From Limnephilus marmoratus (taxonomy: Eukaryota; Arthropoda; Insecta; Trichoptera; Limnephilidae): a stretch of 64,000 bases of DNA. Below the pieces are notes generated by a model. The model worked only from the letters and a program-made list of their open reading frames with translations, was not told the origin of the DNA and did not search any database. The stretch is taken from the NCBI GenBank assembly GCA_917880885.1, contig OU862928.1:41962962-42026961 (forward strand), in the 5' to 3' direction. The position numbers and the translations under genes are program-made. This document shows, one piece after another, positions 54,831 through 63,835 of this stretch (positions are counted from its first letter, which is position 1; every line of letters begins with the position of its first letter).

Positions 54831-55487
54831 TGTGACGTTAAATACTTACTTGTAATTCATTCCCTCCAAACCTGGTCATCCATCCATGAATAGAATAAAT
54901 AATCACATACAAAGCCAGCAAGCAAGCAATGAGGTTAGGTAGCAATAATAAGTAGGTATGTGAACAATGTATAATTTATTGTAAAAAATCAAACCCTGCC
55001 CTTGGAACATATTATAATGATTCGCTATGAGACTCTAAGTTAAACAACAGAATTAATCATCAGGGGTGACTGGTTACGATGTATCGTACCCAGCTGTAAA
55101 TGTTTAAAGTTTCTCGACACGTGTCAATAAGAAAGAAATTATATTGTAACGACATAAGAAAATTACTGATGGGCGCCTGTGACGTAAAACGTAACATATT
55201 TATGAATCAGTAATCCCTAAAAATAATCTATAAAGCACAATCTCGATCTGTTAAAAATATAAGTAATTTAAATCTCACTTCTCGTGATCCAAAATGTCTT
55301 GAGTCCAGCCATACAACAGCCCGTCACACAAAAACACCTGCTCGATCTGTGGTACTCCCGTCAACTGAAGCGCCCGAACTTTTTCCGAAGCATCTTGAAA
55401 CATCTGCCGCCCCTTCGGAGTGCAATGCTGCCAACCAAATCATGCGAAATTTGCGAATCGCTCACGACGCTAGCAGCAAATGTTACA
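54831..55487 (-). repeat. 5' LTR of the gypsy element
   Basis: Element-sense upstream LTR, 657 bp, which should carry the promoter. I could not place a TATA box or initiator with confidence. Confidence 0.92.
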
Positions 55488-55959
55488 AACTTATGAATAC
55501 CGACAGTAACTACACGACAAAATACACTATTCCAATGTAGCATTCATAAGCGGAACTACGTTGCCCACTCTCCGATACAACGATTTCACACTATGGGAAA
55601 TCAGTACTTAGGTGATATTGACATATTTGACATAAACTTTAAAAAAACTTATTATTCCAAAACTATTCCTAAACCTATCTGTTTTTCTGAAAACCTATGA
55701 AATCGCTGTATTTTTGTATTTTTATGACTTGTGTGCTTTTTAATTAAATTTTATTTTTATTATTCTGTATATGTTAAATAATCGGGCATGAATCATTTGT
55801 ACTACCAAAATGTAAAAGCCCATTGGGCGTTAAATAAATAAATAAATAAGGTGTGAATGGGTACCCATCGAATTCGCATTGTTTAGTTTTGAAACAGCTT
55901 TGGGACTAATCCATTTCCCAAGGTCCTGTCCAATGTATTGTCATCTCCCATAGTCCCTA

Positions 55960-56279
55960 TCTTGGGAGAAGAAAGAAGAAGACGAGTGGGAGGGGGATGG
56001 GGGGGGGGGGGGAATTCAGGTAGGGGGTTCGTTAGAGGGTGGGAGAGGAACCCGGAAGGGGGGAGGGGAACTCAAGTAAGCGGTTCGCAAGAGGGGGGAA
56101 GGAGGGGAGTGGAATGGGGAGAGGGAAGGTGGAGGAGGTGGAGTGGGAACGCGAGAGGGGAAGGGAACGCGGGAGAGGAAGGGGAGGCGGAAGGAGAACG
56201 GGACAAATGGGTAAGGACACGCAGGGAGAAACAATTTCTTTATTAAATGGCATAGCAACGCATGCCGGAAACCAGCTAG
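55960..56279 (+). mobile_element. Helitron H1 3' part
   Basis: Purine-rich block (55967-56235), then AAACAATTTCTTTATTAAAT, hairpin GGCATAGCAACGCATGCC (56249-56266) and CAGCTAG|T (CTAG 56276-56279). The left end is not recognisable. Open frames of about 100 codons in the purine block are low-complexity artefacts. Confidence 0.75.
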
Positions 56280-56284
56280 TATAC

Positions 56285-57110
56285 AATAAATTCATATTTT
56301 TTTTATTTGTAAGGCCATTAATAATTGGCGGGTTATTTGACCCTAGAAAGGCCACAAAATCAAAATTATAGCACAAGTAGGTAATAATAGTGAAATAAAT
56401 ATTACTTCTTATAAATGATACAGTATGATTACTAAATTTAATATTATCGCTTTGATAGAAATACAAAGTTCCGTGTTAAGGTCAATCCAAACTTAATTTA
56501 ATGTGGTACGTAATCTGTTGTTAGTGAAAACACACAAGCAAACAAAAGCTCACACACCCAAACTTTTACATACCACTGTCCTCTTCGTAGGAGTAAGAAG
56601 ATCGGTAAAGAACTGAAAAAGAATAAAATTCTAATAAATAAACAAAAATTACATTAAATGAAAACAAATCACTTTATTATAATGTTTTTATAATATATAT
56701 TATATATTATAACGTTTTATGAAGAATAAATTATAAAAATGTAAAAAGTCAAAACTTAAAAATATTTTATTTTGAATTTAGGGATCGAGTTAATAATTTA
56801 TTTTTTAATATTTGTCTGCAAGTCTTTTGTTTAAATTTTTGTCATATATAATTTTTCAATTTATCGGTATTCATTCAAAATGTAATTTCTGACTGTTTTC
56901 AAATTGAAAATGGTTGAAAAAAATGGAAGGAAATGATTCAAAGACTAATTTTTTTTTAATGAAATGATTCTAAGGCTAATGATACTTAGGCAAAGGGAAA
57001 TGATTCTAAGACTAATTAATACATGTAAATAAAAATTATAAAATCCCGTGATTTTTCAGGGGTCGGAAAACATGTTAAATACCATAAACAAATGTATAAT
57101 CTGTAATTTA
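56285..57110. other. unassigned AT-rich sequence
   Basis: Includes a short palindromic TATATATTATATATTATA (about 56694-56711) and two AAATGATTC(T)AAG.CTAAT repeats (about 56930-57020). No gene. Confidence 0.5.
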
Positions 57111-57119
57111 GAGCATTTT

Positions 57120-57650
57120 TTTTACAATAACTCCACACAGGAGGCCCTGAGAAAAATAAATTCCCTCTGCGCCTATGTCATCTGAGATGCTGTGTGTAGG
57201 GTCTTTTTGAGAAGAGGAAGCAATGTTCATTGGTCTTGAAGAGACCCATGTTGTAGGAAGGAGGAAACACAAAGGCCGGCAAATCATTCCACAACCGAGC
57301 TGTTGAACACAAGAACGAGTCGAAGAAGCGATCCGTTCTCATGTGACAAATGTCAACCGTGTACAAATGTTGGGCACGCGTTTGGTGTACTTCCTGACAA
57401 TTCACCGGTGTCGAAGGGATCAATGACGCCAATTCCTCGGAGAATCTTCCATTGTAATACCGGTAGAACAAGGATAGCATTCCCACCCGACGCGACGCCT
57501 GTGCTCTAAAGATTGCAATCCGTATGTTAAGATGGGAGAATCTATCAAACGGACCGCCCGTTTCTGCACGAGTCGAGGGTATTTTTCAGGTATTTTGGAG
57601 CTTCAGACCAGAGATGGCTGACAAATTCAACCGTGTGGCGCACTTTTGAT
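57120..57650 (-). pseudogene. LINE family C copy
   Basis: The minus frame 57486-57178 reads MGMLSLFYRYYNGRFSEELA, VDICHMRTDRFFDSFLC, STARLWNDLPAFVFPPSYN and MGLFKTNEHCFL. Frameshifted upstream parts include VEFVSHLWSEAPKYLKNTL. The 3' hairpin is partly degraded, and the A-tail is a T-run at 57117-57123. Confidence 0.8.
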
Positions 57651-57659
57651 AATTGCATA

Positions 57660-58735
57660 CTTTGCTGGATTAATCCAGGGCTCAATGTTTGAAAACTTTT
57701 GTAATAAACAAACAAACAAACCGATTTATTTGGTAACCTAATCTTAATTTCTCGTCTGGCTAATTCATCCAAAAGAAAAACAAATTCAATATTCAACAAA
57801 CAAATAAATTAATATCATGTTACCCTGAAACCAAATACACCAATCCCCGCAATTACCCGTTCCCAATTCTTGTGGCTAATCAAATGTCGATTCAACTCAA
57901 AATCCACATCAAAGGAAGCAAAAAATAATCCAACCTTGCATCGTAATATCTCCTCTTCTGAATAAAGGCGAATGAATTCACCGCGGCGCGCGGTGGTTAA
58001 ATAATTGATGGATCCGGGTGGGTGGATTGTTTGGCTGATTGGATTGATTGGCGCCGACACCGGCAGCTGAGGGTTAACGGTTTTTACCATTATTTGATTA
58101 ATGTATTGTAAGTCAGCCCGCTTTTGGTTAGTACTTATTATTGGGAAACATGATATGTATCGTGAACAATGGATGAAAGGGTTTTGTGGTGGAATGATGA
58201 ATGTAATTGGTACTGGAATTCGTGCCAAAAAAATACTAAGCCTTATTATCTTAAGAGAATCAGCAGCGCTGCCTTTTGTAATACAGAATTTAATTTAGAA
58301 TTTGAGGTCAAAATACCCAATTTGAATAATTATTTTTTAAACAAAATGTAACGCAAATGCACGGATATGTGCTTTATTTCTTCATGTTTTAAATTAACAA
58401 AAAAATCTACTTCATTAAAATTCAATTTTGTATGATTTTAGTGGCAAGTTCGGAGTTTTTTTGGGACTCAATTATAATTATTAAAAAATGGTTAAAATAC
58501 AAATTATTATTTTTTTTTAAATCGTTGAAATAGGTTTTTCTTGGGTAGAAATTCTTGATCTGTATTTTATAATTTAAAACAAATACATGAAGTTTGGTAA
58601 ATTAGTACTTTAAAAAAAATTTTTTTTTTTTTATTCTTTATTTTTTCCCATTATATCTAAATACATATGTAAATTTCCAAAATAATGTTACATATTTTCT
58701 AAATACAGTAAGATGTAAACATAAGGTACAAGTAA
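57660..58735. other. unassigned sequence
   Basis: No recognised gene. The minus frame at 57815-58228 (137 codons) has no domain. A GC patch (57985-58065) carries GCGGCGCGCGGTGG and GCGCCGACACCGGCAGC. A T-rich run near 58618-58635 may be a LINE tail. Confidence 0.45.
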
Positions 58736-58744
58736 TATTGCAAT

Positions 58745-58985
58745 ATTTTCGTTATTTGTTTTTGGGGTGTTATGCCGTGTTGCGCTATCTCCTTCTTTAG
58801 CCAACGTTTTGGACAGCGTTGCAGTGTCCATCATCAGGGCAGATCCGGTAGATCCATCTACCGGATCTGCCGGATCTGCCCTGATGATGGACACTGCAAA
58901 GCTTTCCGAAACGTTGGATGATAAACGTTAATGAAGGAGGTAGCGCAACACACGGCATAACACCCCAAAAACAAATGACGAAAAT
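58745..58985. ncRNA. palindromic pair of hammerhead-type PLE ends
   Basis: Left half (minus): CTGATGA (58837-58831), GGACA-CTGCAACGC-TGTCC stem II and AAAACGTTGGC, where one core G has become A. Right half (plus): CTGATGA (58881-58887), GGACACTGCAAAGCTTTCC (stem II with one mismatch) and intact GAAACGTT. Outer arms TTTTCGT(T/C)ATTTG, TTTTTGGGGTGTTATGCCGTG and GCGCTA mirror each other. A short repeat of GGATCTGCC lies at the centre. Function as a ribozyme is inferred from the core only. Confidence 0.6.
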
Positions 58986-59026
58986 GCTTTTGGCCGTGAA
59001 AATCTTAAAACGTATCTAACATTAAA

Positions 59027-59800
59027 TTTTTTTTTTTTTTTAATTTTTTTTTTTTAATTATTTATTGAATCATTTATTATAATTACAATTTTACAACAAA
59101 TATATATTTTTTTTACAGGTATTTTTTTTTACTACCCTTCCATTTAAAGCATTTGCTTGTGTATGGAAGGGGAGTGTACATAAATGCTATTAGTTATTAG
59201 TTATAAGTTAGTACTTAAATAATTAATTGTACATAAATATATGTGAGCTGCAGTATGTATTTGATAATGGTGTGAATTTTTAAAAAAAAAAGAAAGAATG
59301 TTATGGAAAACTAAGGATATTTGTAAGATTAATTGACAGTAATTTTTTTCTTAAGAATATTTTTAAAATGTCTCTTGACAGAGAGCAGTATTCGGGTTTT
59401 ATCATTAATGCTTCTGATTTCTTCTGGTAGACGATTGAAAAAAGTTCTTCCCTGGTAAGTATAATGATGCTGTGCAAAAGACGTATTTAGTTTTGGGCAT
59501 AGAAAAACATGTTTAAGTCGAGTTCTGTTTTCATTTAAAAATGGATATTTATCTTTTTCCTTTATAATTTGAATCAATGAATTTTTAATATATAAATCTT
59601 TAAATGTGGGTACTTGAAATTCTTCAAACAGGCGTTCTGTTGGGTAGTCTAAGGATTTTTTTAATATAATTTTAATAATTGTCCTTTGTACAATTTCTAT
59701 TGGAAGAAGGTTACATTTATACGCGGATCCCCAACTAATAATAGCGTATTGTAGAGTGTATTGTAACAAAATATTTAGCAAATCTCTGGTACGAATATAT
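59027..59800 (-). mobile_element. 5'-truncated CR1/Jockey-like LINE
   Basis: A-rich tail on minus (plus 59027-59056), 3' UTR of about 270 bp and an RT C-terminal frame (59781-59329, 150 codons): LLQYTLQYAIISWGSAYKC, RTIIKIILKKSLDYPTERLF, CPKLNTSFAQHHYTYQG and RLPEEIRSINDKTRI. It is close in type to the copy at 257-1354. The palm is missing. Confidence 0.75.
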
Positions 59801-59824
59801 GCAACTTTATTTATTTATGATTTA

Positions 59825-60115
59825 AAAACATAAACAAAAATTTTAACAAAACAAATTTTTTTTTTTTAAAATGCACTAAAAAGTAAAAAAATATTTTTGT
59901 ATTCTTTTACAACTTAATAATCAACTTAATTTTTCTACTCATCAAAATATAGGTACGATTGTTATGTTTGTAGTCGGTATCAGCCAAGCTAGGTTTGTAA
60001 CTACATACACAGTTATAGGTGAGATGCGCTTGTGTCGCACGCGTGACTTGACGAGGCAAGAGGCGAGAGCGGGGCCGCGGCGGGAGGAGAGCTGTCAAGC
60101 GAACACGCCGGGCCG
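59825..60115. repeat. one-armed relative of the 24.0-24.4 kb foldback
   Basis: AAACAAAAATTTTAACAAAA, AATGCACTAAAAAGTAAAA and AGGTACGATTGTTAT match the left arm. A unique part of ~90 bp (TACACAGTTATAGGTGAGAT, CGCACGCGTGACTTGACGAG) leads to GGCGGG...GAGCTGTCAAGCGAAC and ACGCCGGGCC, the centre of the foldback. No second arm follows. Confidence 0.75.
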
Positions 60116-60129
60116 AGTACCTGTTTCAC

Positions 60130-60335
60130 TTTTCTGTTTTTCTGATTCTTTACAAGGCCCGAATCGTTTGGTTCATTTGATTGTGCCATGTCTTCCTTGG
60201 ACGTCCCCGATTATTCACTATACATGCACAAACCATTTGAGCTTTCCTTTCATCTTACTCACTACGCTTAAATCAGCCTTGCATTATTTGCGAATCTCCA
60301 CATTTCTCACACGATCACACATGGGTTTACCTCAA
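60130..60335 (-). pseudogene. LINE family D fragment
   Basis: The inverse matches 24840-25060: plus TTGTGCCATGTCTTCCTTGG (GRPRKTWH region) and TTTCTCACACGATCACAC. Frameshifted and short. Confidence 0.5.
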
Positions 60336-60404
60336 ATACGCCTCAGAAATCTGATTTCTACAGCGTACAGTGTGAGAATAATCAGACGTATTATATGTTT
60401 ACCG

Positions 60405-60760
60405 CAAAAGAGTTCCAGCTGCTCCAACCGTCTGGAGCCACTGAGACTATGGCTTTCCCAATTATTGTACGTTATGAGACTGAAGGTAACGGAGAAGGGA
60501 AGGAGATAGGGAAGAGGAAGGTGGGGAGCACCTGACTATTCTGATTTGCTTACAAAATACGGCTAAAGCCATTTCAAGCAACTTTTCAGTTCTGAAATAT
60601 GGTATTACAACAGGGCGATACTGAGAGTATCTTCCACTATGGAACGTGTCGCAAATATAATTATTTTTAATGATTAAATTGTTCAATAACACACCGGGAC
60701 TTGAACTAGTGACCTTCGGATTGCAAGTTGAGAACCTTTAAGGCTCTGCAACCGGGCCCG
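60405..60760 (-). mobile_element. SINE copy with degraded head
   Basis: The inverse of the 35.4 kb SINE: CAGCTGCTCCAACCGTCTGG, GAAGAGGAAGGTGGGGAGCA, GGGCGATACTGAGAGTATCT, then the tRNA-like part CACCGGGACTTGAACTAGTG and CGGATTGCAAGTTGAGAACC. Box B is changed. The A-tail is lost. Confidence 0.75.
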
Positions 60761-60954
60761 AAAAGAAGAAGATGGAGAGATACGAAATTACGAATGTTAG
60801 AGGACAGCGCTAACATTTACAGCGACAAAATCGATGCCTAATTGCGAAAATGTTTAAAAAAACACGACTCGTTTAAAATAGTGCAAAAATCTCTCGGAAT
60901 CATTCGGAAGTTATGTGCGTATTTCAGCGATTAATTTGTATTTATATAATAATA

Positions 60955-61701
60955 CTAGCTGGTCCCGGCATGCGTTGCTATGCCATTTAATACAGAAATT
61001 ATTTCTCCCTGAGTGTCATTTCCCATTCGTCCCGTTCACCTTCCGCCTCCCCTTCTTCTCCTGCGTCCTCTTCCCCTCTCGGGTTCCCACCCCGTCACCT
61101 CCACCTTCCCTCTCCCCACTCCACTACCCCCCCACCCCTTCCCCCGTCCCGCGAACCCACCACCCGAGTTCCCCTTCCCCTCCCGTGTTGCACTTCCGCC
61201 TTCCACGCTTTCCATCTTCCCTTTCCCACTCCCTCGTCCCGCCAACCCTCCTCCCGCGTTCCATATATTCAATCCCAGTACATTCAGTTTTTAAACAGCC
61301 CGCGTGCCACCTTTTACAATTTTCATTCAAATTTTCATTTTTCATGTACATTAAATTTGGTACCTAACATAGGTACCTATTTAAAATATTTAAAATTCTT
61401 GATTCAATTCAAACTATTAGGGGAGTACCAACTTTAAATAAATTTATCAACTTTAGAATCCTAATACAATCATTGTTTTGCAAAATGTCATTCTCAAATA
61501 TGCGAACTGTCAAACGTGCGATAGTCGTTAGGTTTTCTGAAATTATCCAATTTTCTACGCAATTTTCTTAATTTTTCTTTCCGTAAGAACCATCCTCGTA
61601 CTTCAAGGAATATTTTAAAAAAAGAATTAGCGAAATCGGTTCAGCTGCTCTCGAGATTTGCGCTTAGCAACACATTTAGCGATTCATTTTTATATATAAG
61701 A
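60955..61701 (-). mobile_element. complete non-autonomous Helitron (H1), 747 bp
   Basis: On minus it starts TCTTATATATAAAAATGAAT (61701 down) after host A and ends AGCTAG (60958-60955) before host T. The 18 nt hairpin GGCATAGCAACGCATGCC (60984-60967) is 8 nt from the CTAG end. These are the defining Helitron features: TC start, CTRR end, 3' hairpin, A/T target and no duplication. A purine-rich block (minus sense, 61265-61020) precedes the terminator. No Rep/helicase is encoded. Confidence 0.88.
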
Positions 61702-61739
61702 TATATAGAAGATAGATAGTTAGACATGAACAATCAATC

Positions 61740-61870
61740 ACATTTGGTACCTAACATAGGTGCCTATTTAAAATACTTCATTGATTAGATGTAAACTGTT
61801 CAAAAATTGAATTTTGATCGAACAATCGATGGTTTGCAAAATGTCATTATCAAAATGTGACATTTTTGAT
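61740..61870 (-). repeat. second Helitron H1 internal fragment
   Basis: TTTGGTACCTAACATAGGTG, CCTATTTAAAATA and TGGTTTGCAAAATGTCATT match 61350-61490 with small gaps. It abuts the complete copy. Confidence 0.55.
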
Positions 61871-62285
61871 AGTTTCGTAAGAGTTTTTGTAATGATTAAA
61901 AAAAAACTTTTCAGATGTATTGTCATGTGGTTGTAATAATCCAGAACCCTTCGCGATGGTGGAGAGAAGGTATTTTAAAAGTTTCAAATATTTCCTATGC
62001 TTTATAGCAAAACATAAACAACACCCATGCATACAAGCAAGCATAAATTGTTTTATAAATGTATATATAGATTTGTATCCACCATCCGTTTACAGTATGC
62101 GAGATTTTTTAATTGAATACTTTTATCGTTTTGGGAAGACAGACACATAATTTTTTTTTTAAGTCACTTAAATACTACTTAAATGTGTCATCTGTTTTGA
62201 GTAATGTCATTCATTAGCACCATTGTCATTATTCTGTGCTGTGCTGGTCAGCTAACAGAAAAATGAAAAAAAAGATTCAGTCACA
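61870..62285. other. unassigned sequence
   Basis: Open frames on both strands (61850-62150) are mutual shadows with no domain. No gene. Confidence 0.45.
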
Positions 62286-62289
62286 TCTA

Positions 62290-62362
62290 GGACCTAGGAC
62301 TCAAACCCCGGATCTAAGGTTTGCCGGGGCGGAGCTCTACCAACTGAGTTAATGTGTCCCTT
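62290..62362 (-). repeat. tRNA-like sequence (pseudogene or SINE head)
   Basis: On minus: TTAACTCAGTTGGTAGAGCT (box A-like D-arm) and GGGGTTTGAGTCC (box B-like T-arm) at correct spacing, with a partial acceptor pairing GGAC/GTCC. The anticodon and T stems are imperfect, so it is not a functional tRNA as read. An A-rich run (minus-sense T) follows at about 62262-62270. Confidence 0.5.
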
Positions 62363-62369
62363 TCCCATT

Positions 62370-63655
62370 CGACCATTCGATTTAGAACTACCAACATTAT
62401 CTTCATTTTCTTAACGCATATTTTTATTGGTTGCTATCTTTATGTGTGAGTTCGGTTGTGACTTGTGACCGTATCCTTTTCTGATTTTTCTGTTTTGAGT
62501 TTCGCTAATGTTATCTTCATTTAATTAAATATTTTAATTTGAGGTTTTACTCATTTAGTTAAAAATAAAAATCAATACTTCTATCTATCTTGTTGTATCT
62601 TTGTTGTTGATTGTTGTTGAGTGTCTCCATGACTGTTGATGATTTCTGATAATCTCCATGACTGTTAATGATTTCTGCAATTTATTATTGGTAACATTTT
62701 ATTTTTAACTACCGACGCAAGGAGCGGTGTTAAAAGTTTGACCGCCGTCTGTGTATCTGTGTGCCTGTCTGTTGTAACGCAGCACCTAAACGATGGACCG
62801 ATGATTCGTTTTTTGTCTGAAATCTGACGTGATCGAGATGGTTCTTAGCCAAGGGCGGCTGGTCGCACAGTGTGTTTGTGTGCAGCACTGGAAAATTATA
62901 GTGGCTATATTTACTTACTGAAGACTATAAAATCTCAATTTAAATCTATAAAATCCCTAATTTAAATTCTCTAATTTAATCACTTAAAAATATTAGTTAC
63001 CAATATAATACTACGAATATTATCAGGGAGAACGCTTTTAATCTCCCATAGCGCGGCCGCCGCCGAGCACCCTTGTATCAGCCGTATTGGTGTGCATTCG
63101 CTTCGCAAGCGGACCAAATCATATTTTTGTATGAGATATGTAAAACATCGGGAGCGCGTCGATTTCGCAATTTGTACCAGAATTTAGATCGAATCGGTGT
63201 GCCACTCGCAACCGACATAATCCGAGTCTTGCCGAAGTTTACCGATTGACACGAATACAATCGAATTTCGGCGAAGATCATAAATATTATGTAGATCAGT
63301 CTAGCTTGCGTCTAGCAGCGCCGGCGCAGCGCGGCGCTGTATTTATTGACCCGTGACGTGATAATTATTGTCATTGTTTTGTATTGATTATATTAAATAC
63401 TAATAACATAATTTATTAATATATAATTTTATTACCAAAGTGAGTCCAACTTGTTGAATATATGAGAAGAAATAACAGTTTGTTTAAAAATAAATTAATA
63501 ATTAAAAATTACTAATTAAATCATTTTTTTGTCGTAAGTAGGTACGGATTGTCAGTGAATCACCACATTCTCAGAGCAGCGGTCGCCACTGTTCTTAGCT
63601 ACAATTCATGAAAATCTGTTCAGGCGTTTCAACGTCATCAACTCTTTTTGTGTCG
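62370..63655. other. mostly unassigned; GC patch with hairpin
   Basis: 62703-62830 (ACGCAAGGAGCGGTGTTAAA, GCCTGTCTGTTGTAACGCAG) resembles the start of a lepidopteran interspersed repeat. 63045-63345 is GC-richer, with CAGCGCCG/CGGCGCTG (63316-63339) as a perfect 8 bp hairpin. No convincing gene. Confidence 0.4.
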
Positions 63656-63659
63656 GGGG

Positions 63660-63835
63660 TTGCTTAAAATTTTATTGAAATTTATTCAATAATTGACGAC
63701 CATTGTAATATAAGAAAATAAATTGTATCTATTGTTTATTACTATTACTAACCCTTGTTTGAAAAAAATGTAAACATTATGAACCAATTGTAAAAGCCTC
63801 ATGGGCGTTAAAAAGAGTAAATGAAATAAATAATA
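63660..63835 (+). mobile_element. LINE family B 3' end only
   Basis: GTAAAAGCCTCATGGGCGTT (63790-63809) and a tail with AAATGAAATAAATAA. The hairpin GCC(T)CATGGGC keeps its arms. Short 5'-truncated copy. Confidence 0.65.

Larger units (their letters stand above)
50145..55487 (-). mobile_element. Ty3/gypsy LTR retrotransposon lacking gag, protease and RT
   Basis: Two 657 bp LTRs (50145-50801, 54831-55487) with TG...CA ends differ at one position that I can see (C/T at about 50681/55367). AACT (50141-50144 and 55488-55491) flanks both, a 4 bp duplication typical of insect gypsy. On the minus strand the order is LTR, tRNA-primer site, truncated RNase H, integrase, 2.4 kb of non-coding sequence with 89 bp repeats, polypurine tract, LTR. 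The near-identity of the LTRs means a recent insertion, so the deleted form itself was probably copied with proteins supplied in trans. Confidence 0.9.
49790..55850 (+). mobile_element. LINE family B copy split by a gypsy element
   Basis: RT C-terminus at 49796-50144 (KTLGFVLRTTKNFNSIQVIK, YVSLVRSLMEYNSVVWSPSY, LNSKFDCCELLQLINL) continues after the LTR element at 55488: the frame reads on through HSPIQRFHTMGNQYLGDID to a stop at 55698-55700. The 3' UTR ends with AAAAGCCCATTGGGCGTTA and AAATAAATAAATAAATAA (to 55850). Joining the halves restores family B order; the insertion lies directly after the LINL codons. Confidence 0.85.

Noticed and set aside
57815..58228. 137-codon minus frame as a host gene
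   Set aside because: No recognisable domain, no homology signal and no supporting context; frame length alone is not sufficient.
62290..62362. Functional tRNA gene
   Set aside because: Box A and B are present, but the D, anticodon and T stems contain mismatches and the acceptor pairs only partly; more likely a tRNA pseudogene or SINE head.
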